Shown: positions 25,619 to 34,600, counted from the stretch's first letter. The stretch is 64,000 nt of DNA from Capnocytophaga bilenii (GCF_017565765.1 NZ_JAGDYP010000003.1:271985-335984), one strand, 5' to 3'. Notes: generated from the letters alone by a model not told the origin. Program-made: numbers and translations.

Positions 25619-26587
25619 ATGAGTAATAAAATTCCTTGGCAAGATCGCCCAGCGGGGTGCAATGATGTGCTATGGCGTTATAGCGAAAACCCTATTATTG
25701 GAAGATACGACATTCCAAGTTCAAACAGTATCTTCAATTCAGCAGTGGTACCCTTTGGCGATGGCTATGCAGGTGTATTTCGCTGCGATAATAAAGCTGT
25801 GCAAATGAACATATTTGCAGGCTTTAGCAAAGATGGATTGCATTGGGAAATCAACCACGACCCAATAGTGATGAAAGCGGGTAACACAAGCTTTATCCCT
25901 TCCGACTATAAGTACGACCCTCGCGTTACTTTTATTGAAGACAGATATTGGGTAACGTGGTGCAATGGCTATTGCGGGCCTACTATCGGCATTGCCTACA
26001 CCTATGATTTTAAAGAGTTTTTCCAATGCGAAAACGCCTTCCTTCCGTTCAATCGTAATGGAGTGCTTTTCCCTGAAAAAATAAACGGCAAATACGCAAT
26101 GCTTAGTCGCCCAAGCGATAATGGGCATACCCCTTTTGGTGATATTTTTGTGAGCTATAGTCCTGATATGAAATACTGGGGCGAACATCGTTGTGTGATG
26201 AAAGTATCTCCTTTTATGGATAGTGCTTGGCAATGTACTAAAATTGGTGCAGGAGCAGTGCCTATCAAAACAGCTGAAGGCTGGTTATTGTTTTATCACG
26301 GTGTAATCAATACCTGCAACGGCTTCCGTTACTCTATGGGGGCAGCTTTGCTCGATTTAGAAGACCCAAGCCGAGTGATCGCGCGCACACAACCTTATCT
26401 TTTAGCGCCTGCTACCTTGTACGAAACTACTGGCGATGTGCCTAATGTAGTATTCCCTTGTGCAGCTTTGCACAGTACTGAAGAGGATAAGGTAGCTGTA
26501 TATTATGGTGCTGCCGATACTGTAGTAGGGGTTGCCTTTGGACATATCAGCGAGATAGTGAAATTTACAAAAGAAAATTCACTGTAG
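25619..26587 (+). CDS. GH130-family beta-mannoside phosphorylase/glycosidase
   Basis: 322 residues from ATG 25619, chosen over an upstream TTG. It is a five-bladed beta-propeller of family GH130: the catalytic aspartate lies in [16 protein letters not shown], and later blades carry [21 protein letters not shown] and [22 protein letters not shown]. The family cleaves or phosphorolyses beta-1,4- or beta-1,2-mannosides. No signal peptide, so it acts in the cytoplasm, perhaps on mannose-containing degradation products; its place after glycan genes may be only by position. A perfect terminator follows. Confidence 0.87.
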   Translation: MSNKIPWQDRPAGCNDVLWRYSENPIIGRYDIPSSNSIFNSAVVPFGDGYAGVFRCDNKAVQMNIFAGFSKDGLHWEINHDPIVMKAGNTSFIPSDYKYDPRVTFIEDRYWVTWCNGYCGPTIGIAYTYDFKEFFQCENAFLPFNRNGVLFPEKINGKYAMLSRPSDNGHTPFGDIFVSYSPDMKYWGEHRCVMKVSPFMDSAWQCTKIGAGAVPIKTAEGWLLFYHGVINTCNGFRYSMGAALLDLEDPSRVIARTQPYLLAPATLYETTGDVPNVVFPCAALHSTEEDKVAVYYGAADTVVGVAFGHISEIVKFTKENSL

Positions 26588-26605
26588 TTTAAAAGGATAG
26601 CAAAA

Positions 26606-26650
26606 TAAGAAAAATTGCGTGATTTTCCGTAAATCACGCAATTTTTCTTA
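26606..26650 (+). terminator. Terminator with perfect 20-bp stem
   Basis: Arms 26606-26625 and 26631-26650 are perfect complements (core ATTGCGTGATTT / AAATCACGCAAT) around the loop TCCGT. The A-rich left and T-rich right ends make it work in both directions. Its right end forms part of the next -7 box. Confidence 0.92.
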
Positions 26651-26801
26651 TTTTTGCATTTCAAAACCCTATAACAATGATAGAAACACCGACCTAAAGC
26701 AATTAGTTGATTTAGGATTTTTAGAAGTAATACCCGTCAATAAGAAGAAACAAAGCTATATAAAGTCGGCTTCGTTTTACAACTTGCTGCAGAGAAGGTA
26801 G
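26649..26801 (+). pseudogene. Relic gene: promoter and start joined to a winged-helix C-terminal tail
   Basis: A -7 box TATTTTTG (26649-26656) is followed by ATG ATA GAA ACA CCG ACC TAA (26677-26697). In another frame the DNA right after encodes DLKQLVDLGFLEVIPVNKKKQ-SYIKSASFYNLLQRR and stops at 26801. That tail resembles the C-terminal winged helix of Fic or regulator proteins (compare ITEIGLLEKLKIGKTNYYIN in the Fic protein at 53177). I read it as a gene whose middle was deleted, leaving both ends. Confidence 0.5.
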
Positions 26802-26996
26802 TTATTTCATATTGGGCTCTATACCTGTATTTTATAAATGAGCAACAAAATTCCATATTTATAAAATATTATAAAACAATACATTAGAAAAAAAACACGA
26901 AATAAAAATCGCAAAAATGTAGGATATTCAATTATTATTATTACTTTTGCGTTTGAAAAAGAAAAATTTAATCATACAATTTTTATCTTAATATAA
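26802..26996. other. AT-rich leader before pdhB
   Basis: No gene seen. It contains the -7 box TACTTTTG at 26942-26949, without a clear -33, and two copies of a TTTATAAAT-like stretch at about 26832-26870. Confidence 0.55.
26942..26949 (+). promoter_or_regulatory. -7 box of pdhB
   Basis: TACTTTTG 47 bases before ATG 26997. Confidence 0.65.
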
Positions 26997-27974
26997 ATGA
27001 GAACAATACAGTTTAGAGAAGCCGTATGCGAGGCAATGAGCGAAGAGATGCGTCGCGATGAATCGGTTTATTTAATAGGTGAAGAAGTAGCCGAATACAA
27101 CGGTGCTTACAAAGCCTCTAAAGGAATGCTCGATGAGTTTGGACCAAAACGCATTATCGATACCCCTATTGCCGAAAGCGGTTTTGCAGGTATCTCGGTA
27201 GGAGCAGCAATGAATGGTAACCGTCCTATAGTTGAATTTATGACGTTCAACTTTTCATTGGTAGCTATAGACCAAATTATCAACAATGCTGCCAAAATGC
27301 GCCAAATGTCTGGCGGACAATTTACTGTGCCTATCGTTTTTAGAGGCCCTACCGCATCAGCAGGACAATTAGCCGCAACTCACTCTCAAGCGTTTGAAAA
27401 TTGGTATGCCAACTGCCCTGGTTTGAAAGTAGTGGTACCTTCTACTCCTTACGATGCTAAAGGATTGCTAAAATCGGCAATACGCGATAACGACCCTGTT
27501 ATCTTTATGGAATCAGAACACATGTATGGCGATAAAGGCGAAGTGCCTGAAGAAGAATATACTATTCCATTAGGTGTTGCTGATATTAAACGTGCAGGTA
27601 ATGATGTTACAATAGTATCTTTTGGTAAAATCATCAAAGAGGCTCACAAAGCTGCTGAACAATTAGCAAAAGAAGGTATTGAGTGTGAAATCATCGATTT
27701 GCGTACTGTGCGCCCGTTAGATTTTGAAACTATATTCAATTCTGTAAAGAAAACCAATCGTTTGGTTATTTTAGAAGAAGCTTGGCCTTTCAGTAGTGTA
27801 TCTTCAGAAATCACATACCAAGTGCAAGAGCATATTTTTGATTACTTAGATGCACCTGTACAACGTATCACCACTACCGATACACCAGCTCCTTTCTCTT
27901 CAGAATTATTGAAAGAGTTTTTACCTAATGCTGAAGATGTGGTAAAAGCAGTAAAAAAAGTGCTTTATAAATAA
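26997..27974 (+). CDS. pdhB: Pyruvate dehydrogenase E1 component, beta subunit
   Basis: 325 residues, full length for the E1 beta subunit (RTIQFREAVCEAMSEEMRRD at the start; GEEVAEYNGAYKASKGMLDEFG; IAESGFAGISVGAAMNG; FRGPTASAGQLAATHSQ; C-terminal LRTVRPLDFETI). With the alpha subunit it decarboxylates pyruvate using TPP and passes the acetyl group to E2. The alpha-subunit gene is not next to it; in many Bacteroidota pdhA/pdhC lie elsewhere. It is a single-gene unit between a terminator-flanked relic and its own terminator. Confidence 0.95.
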   Translation: MRTIQFREAVCEAMSEEMRRDESVYLIGEEVAEYNGAYKASKGMLDEFGPKRIIDTPIAESGFAGISVGAAMNGNRPIVEFMTFNFSLVAIDQIINNAAKMRQMSGGQFTVPIVFRGPTASAGQLAATHSQAFENWYANCPGLKVVVPSTPYDAKGLLKSAIRDNDPVIFMESEHMYGDKGEVPEEEYTIPLGVADIKRAGNDVTIVSFGKIIKEAHKAAEQLAKEGIECEIIDLRTVRPLDFETIFNSVKKTNRLVILEEAWPFSSVSSEITYQVQEHIFDYLDAPVQRITTTDTPAPFSSELLKEFLPNAEDVVKAVKKVLYK

Positions 27975-27997
27975 GATAGTTATAATTCATTTCATTG

Positions 27998-28033
27998 AAG
28001 CATCCTTGCTAATTTTAGTAAGGGTGCTTTTTT
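27998..28033 (+). terminator. Terminator after pdhB
   Basis: AAGCATCCTTGCTAA and TTAGTAAGGGTGCTT pair with one or two G-T/mismatch positions; the loop is short and a T run follows. Confidence 0.85.
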
Positions 28034-28243
28034 ATTCCCTGAAAACTACAGATAATTAAGCATAAAATGCTTAAAGTACTGTTAAAATTAATCTATAGCT
28101 GTGTTAAATTTTAAATTGCTTATATTGACGGATTTTAACTATATAAACAGATGTTACTCTTAATTTATACACAAAAATTAAGAATAAACTCAAGAAAATT
28201 AACAAACCAATTATGTTAAAGAAAAAAAGTCTTTTTTTCATAC

Positions 28244-28274
28244 TTTGGATTTTATCAAAAAATAATTACCTTTG
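28244..28274 (+). promoter_or_regulatory. Promoter of the phosphopantetheinyl transferase gene
   Basis: TTTG 28244-28247, exactly 19 bases, TACCTTTG 28267-28274. It lies inside the longer open frame and thereby fixes the start at 28300. Confidence 0.85.
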
Positions 28275-28299
28275 CTGCAGAATAGATGAAAGAAATAAT

Positions 28300-28914
28300 A
28301 TGCCATTAGTAAGAACATTCGAGATCGATCCTCACACAGTCTTATATGTATGGACTGTAGAGGAAGCCCTTGCGAAATTACAACAAGGGGTCTCACTATC
28401 GCCTGAACAGCAAAACCTGTTTGAGGCTATTCACAACGAGGCGGCTAAGAAAAATTTTTTAGCAGCTCGTTTGCTCCTGAAAGAGTTAGGCTACGATGCC
28501 ACCGCTCTTTATTACGATTCTTATGGCAAACCATTACTCAAGAGTGGCTATCAAATATCAATAAGTCATTCGTTTAACAAAGTATCTATCATTATAAGCA
28601 CCAAGCACAAGGTAGGTGTTGATATAGAAAAAAAGCGAGAAAAAATTGTCCGCATTGCAAGTAAATTTACGCAATGGAACTACAGCAAAGCTGCTTTTTC
28701 CGAAGATACTATTGTTCAAAAACTCACAATGATATGGTGTGCTAAAGAAGTCGGGTTTAAAATCCATAATACACCTTCCCTTACACTCAATGATGTAAAA
28801 GTACGTGACTTTTTCCCTACCGATAAATGTACGGAAATAAAAATAGACAATACCTTTTACACCGTTTATTTCAAAAACTTGGAAGAGTATGTATTAGGAT
28901 ATTGTTATGAGTAA
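28300..28914 (+). CDS. 4'-phosphopantetheinyl transferase
   Basis: 204 residues from ATG 28300 (the frame opens 29 codons earlier but the promoter lies there). The two family motifs are GVDIE at 106-110 and WCAKEVGFK at 146-154, binding Mg2+ and CoA. It moves the 4'-phosphopantetheine arm of CoA to a carrier-protein serine. It is of the Sfp/EntD-like size class and could serve fatty-acid ACP or pigment/natural-product carriers. No carrier gene is nearby. A hairpin terminator follows. Confidence 0.9.
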   Translation: MPLVRTFEIDPHTVLYVWTVEEALAKLQQGVSLSPEQQNLFEAIHNEAAKKNFLAARLLLKELGYDATALYYDSYGKPLLKSGYQISISHSFNKVSIIISTKHKVGVDIEKKREKIVRIASKFTQWNYSKAAFSEDTIVQKLTMIWCAKEVGFKIHNTPSLTLNDVKVRDFFPTDKCTEIKIDNTFYTVYFKNLEEYVLGYCYE

Positions 28915-28938
28915 TTTAATTTTGTTTTCATTAATCAC

Positions 28939-28972
28939 AGCTTAGAAGGCTACAGCTTTCTAAGCTTTTTTT
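28939..28972 (+). terminator. Terminator after the phosphopantetheinyl transferase gene
   Basis: Arms AGCTTAGAA (28939-28947) and TTCTAAGCT (28958-28966) with a T tail. Confidence 0.85.
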
Positions 28973-29039
28973 GTGCCCTAAAATACATCGCATTTAGATA
29001 AGCAAAATGTTAAAATTTTTATTATATTGCATATATTTT

Positions 29040-29069
29040 TTTGATGTGTCTAAAAATGTTGTATATTTG
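29040..29069 (+). promoter_or_regulatory. Promoter of the TonB receptor gene
   Basis: TTTG 29040-29043, 18 bases, TATATTTG 29062-29069; ATG at 29102. No obvious operator was seen. Confidence 0.8.
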
Positions 29070-29101
29070 CACCGAATTAATTAATTAAATGAATAACCAT
29101 A

Positions 29102-31390
29102 ATGAAAACATTCTTTACTGCTATTTGTTTAGCAATCAGTGCCATAGCACTTGCTCAAGAAGGTACTTTCAAGGGGCATATCACTTCTGATGACCTTCCT
29201 TTAGAGGCCGTATCAGTGCAATTAGAAAGCAATAACATTAAAAAATGGACAACCTCCAACCGAAAAGGTGAGTTTTCCTTGTCCCTCCCTGCGGGTGAAT
29301 ATCGCCTAAAAGTACTTTCATTAGGCTATATACCCTATAACGATAAGGTAACCATTACCGCAGGCGAAACTACCGAGCAAAATATCGCTCTAAAAGAAGA
29401 TGTACTCGGTATAGACGAAGTTGTTATTACCGCCACCAAAACCAAAGAAAACCGCAAAGATGCCCCTGTGCTGGTAAGCATAACCTCACAAAAAGAGCTT
29501 ACTATTGTAAAAGCTCACAGCCTTATCGATGCGTTAGTATTTCAACCCGGCTTGCGTACCGAAGTAAACTGCCAAAACTGTGGTACTACACAAGTGCGCA
29601 TCAATGGTATGGAAGGCTCCTACTCACAAATCCTCATCGATAGCCGCCCCATATTTGGTTCGCTCAATGGCGTTTATGGCTTAGACCAAATCCCTGCTAA
29701 TATGATTGAGCGTATTGAAGTAATTCGCGGTGGTGGTTCAGCACTCTTCGGCTCTAATGCTATCGCAGGTACTATCAACGTTATTACCAAAGACCCTATC
29801 AAAAACGAAGCACAAGCAGGTATCGTAAGCAACCTCATTGGTGGTAAATCTGCCGACATCATAAGCACCTTCAACGGCTCTATTGTAAGCGACAATTATA
29901 TGCGAGGCATTTCTTTCCACGCCTTCAACCGCAATCGCCAAAGTTACGATGCCAACGGCGATGATTTTAGCGAAATTACACGCCTACAAAACCTAAATGC
30001 AGGGGCTAAACTTTTCAACCACTTCACCGACCGTCATAAATTTACTGCCGAACTCAATATGAGCGATGAAGACAGACGCGGAGGGAATAAATTAGACCTT
30101 CCAGAACACCTTGCCGACGTTGCCGAAAGCATCCGTACCAAAGTAATAGGAGGTAATGCCAATTACGACTATTTCTCAGCAGCCTACAACCACAAACTAT
30201 CAGCCTACGCTAGTGCCGAACGCACACGTGCCGATAACTACTACGGCAGCTTCGATGGTACCGATATAGAAAAATCAACAGGTAATTATGGTCTTACCAA
30301 AGAACATATCTGGGTACTCGGCGGGCAACACACCTACTACCTGCCCACCGCTAAAGGACAGTTGCAACTCACTTCAGGAGCCGAGTTCAACCACGATGTC
30401 CTTTCAGAAACACGACAAAACCCCAATATTTTCGCTATAAATCAAAAATCGAACACCTTTGGATTGTTTAGCCAAGCCGACTGGAAAATATCACCTAAAT
30501 TCAAAGTTTTAGGAGGCTTGCGTTTAGACCACGTCAATGCTTCTCTACTTAAAGAAAGCATCACCGTGCTAAACCCTCGTGCAAGTGCTCTTTATAATAT
30601 CAACGAAAACTTTATTCTACGCGGAAGTTACGCACGCGGTTTCCGAGCTCCAATGTTTTATTCAGAAGATGTTCACGCCGAGCTTATTGAAGGGGATATA
30701 CGCCGCGTAAAATTAGCCGAAGACCTCAAAAAAGAAACTTCCGATAGCTATACAGCCTCTTTCGAGTATAATCATACCCACGACACTCACCAGCTTATCG
30801 CTATGATTGAAGGATTTTACACCGCCCTACACGACCGATTCGATTATGAAGAAATAGGCAAAGAAAACGGCTTCCGTGTAAGACAAAAAATCAATACCGA
30901 TGGAGCGGTCGTAAAAGGGGTAAATATAGAAGTGAAATATAGCCCTAATCCCAAATGGCAATGCCAACTTGCAGCTACTATGCAAAGTGCTAAATACAAC
31001 AGCCCTCAAACTCCCGAAGATGGTATAACTTCCGATGAAATATTGCGTACCCCCAACCTATACGGAAACCTAATGGCTACCTATCGCCCTGTGCCACAGT
31101 GGAATATCAACCTCGTTACCGTATACACAGGCAGTATGAAAGTACCTCATAGAACAGGTTATATCACCGAAAACCGATTGGAAACTACTAAAGGAATGGT
31201 TGATTTTGGGCTCAATACTTCTTATGAGTTCAAATGGAAGAAATTCTTCCCGTTAGAAGTGAGCTGCGGTGTTAAAAATATGTTCAACCAATACCAAAAC
31301 GACTTTGATAAAGGTGCCGACCGCGATTCCGATTACATCTACGGACCTTCACTACCACGAACTATCTTTGTAGGACTCAAGATAAAATAA
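29102..31390 (+). CDS. TonB-dependent outer-membrane receptor
   Basis: 762 residues: signal peptide to about residue 19 (AIALAQ), a carboxypeptidase-regulatory-like beta-sandwich (about 20-100, ending NIALKEDVLG), plug domain from DEVVITATKTKENRKDAPV, and a 22-strand barrel ending in PRTIFVGLKIK. The plug motif NCQNCGTTQVRINGMEG and IEVIRGGGSALFGSNAIAGTINVITK place it with BtuB/CirA-like receptors for siderophores, cobalamin or similar. The ligand cannot be fixed. It is a single-gene unit; its terminator is embedded in the convergent kdtA gene. Confidence 0.92.
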   Translation: MKTFFTAICLAISAIALAQEGTFKGHITSDDLPLEAVSVQLESNNIKKWTTSNRKGEFSLSLPAGEYRLKVLSLGYIPYNDKVTITAGETTEQNIALKEDVLGIDEVVITATKTKENRKDAPVLVSITSQKELTIVKAHSLIDALVFQPGLRTEVNCQNCGTTQVRINGMEGSYSQILIDSRPIFGSLNGVYGLDQIPANMIERIEVIRGGGSALFGSNAIAGTINVITKDPIKNEAQAGIVSNLIGGKSADIISTFNGSIVSDNYMRGISFHAFNRNRQSYDANGDDFSEITRLQNLNAGAKLFNHFTDRHKFTAELNMSDEDRRGGNKLDLPEHLADVAESIRTKVIGGNANYDYFSAAYNHKLSAYASAERTRADNYYGSFDGTDIEKSTGNYGLTKEHIWVLGGQHTYYLPTAKGQLQLTSGAEFNHDVLSETRQNPNIFAINQKSNTFGLFSQADWKISPKFKVLGGLRLDHVNASLLKESITVLNPRASALYNINENFILRGSYARGFRAPMFYSEDVHAELIEGDIRRVKLAEDLKKETSDSYTASFEYNHTHDTHQLIAMIEGFYTALHDRFDYEEIGKENGFRVRQKINTDGAVVKGVNIEVKYSPNPKWQCQLAATMQSAKYNSPQTPEDGITSDEILRTPNLYGNLMATYRPVPQWNINLVTVYTGSMKVPHRTGYITENRLETTKGMVDFGLNTSYEFKWKKFFPLEVSCGVKNMFNQYQNDFDKGADRDSDYIYGPSLPRTIFVGLKIK

Positions 31391-31396
31391 TTTTTT

Positions 31397-32641
31397 TCAT
31401 CGTGCTACTGCAGCCATAAAAGCCGCAGTAGCACCTTTTTTTTGCCCTATATATTTGCGATTGATAGCCCCTATAACCTCACGCTTTTCAGCATTGGTTA
31501 CCAGTTCGCCCATAACTTTCTCAAAACCCTCAGCCGAAGCCACCGAAATGACCCCACCTAAGCCAACCAGCTCACGTGCTTCGTTAAACTTCTCGTAATT
31601 CTTCCCTATCACTACAGGAATACCAAAAACGGCAGGTTCCAGCACATTGTGCAAGCCCTGCGTACCCATACCGCCGCCCACATAAGCCACATCGGCATAG
31701 CTGTATATTTTCGTCAGCAATCCCACCGTATCAACGATAAGCACTTCGGCAGTAGTCAAATCGGCAGTATCCTTTTCGCTGTAAAGCACTACTTTTTTAT
31801 TGAGTTTGTCCCGTAACGCCCCTATCTCATTAGCGTGAATGTTATGAGGCGCTATGATAAACTTCACATTCTCGCATTGGTTGATAAAATTTGCGTAAAT
31901 AGCCTCATCTAAAGCCCACGAGCTGCCAAAAACCATACATAATCTATCTCCCTTAAAATGCGCTACAAAATCCAACTGATTATCGCGCTGCAAAATTTCA
32001 TACACCCGGTCAAAACGCGTGTCGCCACTCACCGTTACATTCTCAAAACCCAAACCGCTGAGCAGCATAGCCGAATCCTCATTCTGTACAAAAAAGTGAG
32101 TAAAGCAGCGCAAGCCCTCACGCATCACCCCGCCATACCATTTAAAAAACGCTTGTTCGGAACGAAAAATCCCCGATAGCAGGTAAGTAGGCACGCCAGC
32201 GCCCTTTAGCGTATGCAAATAGTGCAACCAAAACTCATATTTCACAAAAATAGCCATCACAGGGCGCACAGTCTCCACAAAACGCTTCGCATTGGCAGTC
32301 GTATCAAGCGGTAAATAAACAATCAGGTCGGCATCTTGGCTATTTTTGCGTACTTCATAGCCCGAAGGAGAGAAAAACGTTACCAAAATGCGATAACCTT
32401 GCCCCCTAAGTGCCTTAATGACAGGCAACCCCTGTTCAAACTCACCGAGCGAAGCCGTATGCACCCACACATAACGCCCATTAGGCACCAATCCCGAAGC
32501 GAGCCTATCCCACACCACCTTACGACCATTCACAAACAAACGAATTTTCTTATTAAAACAGCCCACCAGCGGCAACAATCCCTTTATAAGGTAGATAATA
32601 AAGGTATAAAGTTTCAGAATAACAAATGAAAGTAATTTCAC
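31397..32641 (-). CDS. waaA: 3-deoxy-D-manno-octulosonic acid (Kdo) transferase
   Basis: About 414 residues from GTG 32641. A membrane-anchor helix near the N-terminus (LKLYTFIIYLIKGLLPLV) is followed by the GT30 N-terminal domain (WVHTASLGEFEQGLPVI with the catalytic glutamate) and the C-terminal domain (IIAPHNIHANEI, AYVGGGMGTQGLHNVLEPAVFGIPVVIG). It adds Kdo to lipid A precursor. The frame extends to ATG 32701 but the minus-strand -7 box TATCTTTG (32672-32679) lies in that extension, so GTG is preferred. Six bases separate it from the convergent TonB gene. Confidence 0.9.
   Translation of the reverse strand: MKLLSFVILKLYTFIIYLIKGLLPLVGCFNKKIRLFVNGRKVVWDRLASGLVPNGRYVWVHTASLGEFEQGLPVIKALRGQGYRILVTFFSPSGYEVRKNSQDADLIVYLPLDTTANAKRFVETVRPVMAIFVKYEFWLHYLHTLKGAGVPTYLLSGIFRSEQAFFKWYGGVMREGLRCFTHFFVQNEDSAMLLSGLGFENVTVSGDTRFDRVYEILQRDNQLDFVAHFKGDRLCMVFGSSWALDEAIYANFINQCENVKFIIAPHNIHANEIGALRDKLNKKVVLYSEKDTADLTTAEVLIVDTVGLLTKIYSYADVAYVGGGMGTQGLHNVLEPAVFGIPVVIGKNYEKFNEARELVGLGGVISVASAEGFEKVMGELVTNAEKREVIGAINRKYIGQKKGATAAFMAAVAR
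31402..31443 (+). terminator. Terminator of the TonB receptor gene, inside kdtA coding sequence
   Basis: Arms GTGCTACTGC (31402-31411) and GCAGTAGCAC (31425-31434) form a perfect 10-bp stem followed by C and nine T on the plus strand. The same bases encode the last residues of kdtA on the minus strand. Confidence 0.87.
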
Positions 32642-32671
32642 AACGATAAAAGAATATAGTTTTTTCAGCCG

Positions 32672-32679
32672 CAAAGATA
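32672..32679 (-). promoter_or_regulatory. -7 box of waaA
   Basis: TATCTTTG on the minus strand, 30 bases before the GTG start; no clear -33. Confidence 0.6.
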
Positions 32680-32719
32680 CGAAATAAAACCCATTGTACA
32701 CCCCTTGTTTATCTTTTGT

Positions 32720-32763
32720 TCAAGCGAAGCTTCAGCGAAGGATGAGCGAAGGAAAGTCGGCAA
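32720..32763. repeat. 11-mer array WTSAGCGAAGG
   Basis: TCAAGCGAAGC, TTCAGCGAAGG, ATGAGCGAAGG and AAAGTCGGCAA in exact 11-bp register, in the divergent gap between waaA and the aminotransferase. Confidence 0.87.
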
Positions 32764-32780
32764 GCTCACACCTAAAAAAC

Positions 32781-32808
32781 TAATCATTAAAGTTTTAATC
32801 ATTAAACA
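32781..32808. repeat. TAATCATTAA-type heptamer stretch
   Basis: TAATCATTAA and TTAATCATTAAACATT are of the same type as the array at 60480-60562. Confidence 0.6.
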
Positions 32809-32816
32809 TTATTTTG

Positions 32817-32824
32817 TATCTTTG
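32817..32824 (+). promoter_or_regulatory. -7 box of the aminotransferase gene
   Basis: TATCTTTG 37 bases before ATG 32862; it excludes an apparent start at 32814. Confidence 0.7.
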
Positions 32825-32861
32825 CAGCTATAAATTACAAATAGCTAAAAATCATTCTACA

Positions 32862-33986
32862 ATGAAAAAAATACAAATGGTAGACCTACACGGTCAGTAT
32901 AACCAAATCAAAAACCAAGTACAAGACGCCTTTGCTGAGGTATTAGAAAGCACTGCCTTTATCAACGGGCCTCAAGTACAACAATTCCAAAAAGAGTTAG
33001 AGCAATATTTAGGAGTAAAACACGTAATTCCCTGCGCCAATGGTACCGATGCCCTACAAATAGCAATGATGGGACTCGGATTAAAACCTGGTGATGAAGT
33101 GATCACTGCCGATTTTACTTTTGCCGCTACTGTAGAAGTAATAGCACTGTTGCAACTCACCCCAGTGCTTGTAGATGTCTATGACGATACTTTCAACATC
33201 AATGTAGAAGCCATCGAAAAAGCCATAACACCGCGCACCAAAGCGATTGTACCCGTACATCTTTTTGGGCAGCCAGCCAATATGGAAGCGGTAATGGCAT
33301 TGGCAAAAAAGCACAACCTATATGTAATTGAAGACAACGCTCAAGCCATAGGTGCCGATTACACTTTTGCCGATGGACGCACCCAAAAAGTAGGTACCAT
33401 AGGGCACGTGGGGGCAACCTCGTTCTTCCCTTCCAAAAACTTAGGTTGCTATGGCGATGGAGGAGCTATTTTCACCAATGACGATGAGTTGGCTTACACA
33501 CTGCGAGGCATCGTCAATCACGGAATGTACGTGCGCTACCACCACGATGTAGTAGGAGTCAATTCAAGGTTAGATTCCCTGCAAGCAGCCGTATTGCGTG
33601 CCAAGTTGCCTCATCTAAACCAGTACAACCAAGCGCGCCGCAAGGCAGCCCAAAAGTACGATGAGGCGTTAGCTCACAATCCCAATATCGTAACCCCCGT
33701 GATAGGCGAAGGCTACGACCACGTTTTTCATCAATACACGCTACGCATTCTCAATGGCAAACGCGATGCTTTGGCACAAGCCTTTACAGAAAACGGAGTG
33801 CCTTTCGGTATTTATTACCCCATACCCTTGCACGCCCAAAAAGCCTATGCACGCTCCACCTACAACGAAGCCGATTTTGCCGTTACTAACCAACTCGTGC
33901 AAGAAGTAATTTCATTACCAATGCACACCGAGTTAGACGATGAGCAAATAGCATTTATAACTGAGCTTATAAACAAAACAGTATAA
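32862..33986 (+). CDS. DegT/DnrJ/EryC1 family sugar aminotransferase
   Basis: 374 residues from ATG 32862. It starts IQMVDLHGQYNQIKNQV, has FINGPQVQQFQKELEQYLG, CANGTDALQIAMMGLGL, cofactor segment YVIEDNAQAIGA and the PLP lysine Lys192 in TSFFPSKNLGCYGDGG. These marks fit WbpE/WlbC-like 3-aminotransferases and ArnB relatives, which aminate UDP- or dTDP-keto-sugars. It stands alone, away from the glycan operon, with its own promoter and terminator; the partner oxidase or dehydratase is not visible. Confidence 0.9.
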   Translation: MKKIQMVDLHGQYNQIKNQVQDAFAEVLESTAFINGPQVQQFQKELEQYLGVKHVIPCANGTDALQIAMMGLGLKPGDEVITADFTFAATVEVIALLQLTPVLVDVYDDTFNINVEAIEKAITPRTKAIVPVHLFGQPANMEAVMALAKKHNLYVIEDNAQAIGADYTFADGRTQKVGTIGHVGATSFFPSKNLGCYGDGGAIFTNDDELAYTLRGIVNHGMYVRYHHDVVGVNSRLDSLQAAVLRAKLPHLNQYNQARRKAAQKYDEALAHNPNIVTPVIGEGYDHVFHQYTLRILNGKRDALAQAFTENGVPFGIYYPIPLHAQKAYARSTYNEADFAVTNQLVQEVISLPMHTELDDEQIAFITELINKTV

Positions 33987-34006
33987 CCCTAATATAATAA
34001 TGCAAC

Positions 34007-34043
34007 AAAAAAAGTGCGAGCCTCAAAAGCCCGCACTTTTTAT
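34007..34043 (+). terminator. Terminator after the aminotransferase gene
   Basis: AAAAAGTGCG and CGCACTTTTT pair around a GAGCCTCAAAAGCC loop, with a T-rich tail that also begins the repeat unit following. Confidence 0.88.
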
Positions 34044-34545
34044 TTTTATAGAAGCACGATTGCACCACCTCCCCCCCTTTGCACCACACACTTTGGCAAA
34101 CTTTAAGAGTTTGACAAAGTTAATTATTGCACCACCTCTTCCTTTTGGGGCAGGGGGATGTTCATTCACATTGTAAGGGCGATTGGCAAATCGCCCTCAC
34201 AAAACAAAACCTTTCAGACAATCTCTTTTTATTTTTATAGAAGCACAATTGCGCCACCTCCCCCTTTTGAAGGAAGTCCGCGAGCTGGCGCAGCGGAGTA
34301 TGTGTTAAGGGGGGATGTTTATTCATATTGTAGGGGCGATTGGCAAATCGCCCCACAAAACAAAACCTCTCGAACAGCCTCTTTTTATTTTTATAGAAGC
34401 ACGATTGCGTCACCTCCCCCCCTTTGCACCACACACTTTGGCAAACTTTAAGAGTTTGACAAAGTTAATTATTGCGCCACCTCCCCCTTTTGAAGGGGGG
34501 CAGGGGGGATGTTTAAGAGTTTGCCAAAGTATGTAATACAAAAAA
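34037..34545. repeat. Composite repeat block with three near-copies and embedded palindromes
   Basis: A segment TTTTTATAGAAGCAC-RATTGC-CACCTCCCCC occurs at 34037-34075, 34226-34264 and 34382-34420. Between copies lie P1 palindromes (34085-34121, 34431-34468), P2 palindromes (34177-34196, 34334-34353), each P2 followed by ACAAAACAAAACCT and a decayed TTCGGACAG stretch, and a GCTGGCGCAGCGGAGTATGTG piece (about 34280-34300). A half P1 is at 34511-34532. Open frames here are repeat artefacts; no gene is supported. Confidence 0.88.
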
Positions 34546-34547
34546 AC

Positions 34548-34589
34548 CTGTCCGAAAAGTTTCCTCAACCTTTCGGACAGATTTTTTTT
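34548..34589. terminator. Terminator between the repeat block and lctP
   Basis: CTGTCCGAAA (34548-34557) pairs with TTTCGGACAG (34571-34580), then a run of eight T. Decayed half copies of the arm occur in the repeat block and at about 4145. Confidence 0.85.
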
Positions 34590-34600
34590 ACTAATTTCCT

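Noticed and set aside
34158..34536. Several overlapping open frames of 70-97 codons on both strands
   Set aside because: They translate the repeat block (palindromes and TTTTTATAGAAGCAC units), have no family match and differ only by repeat register.
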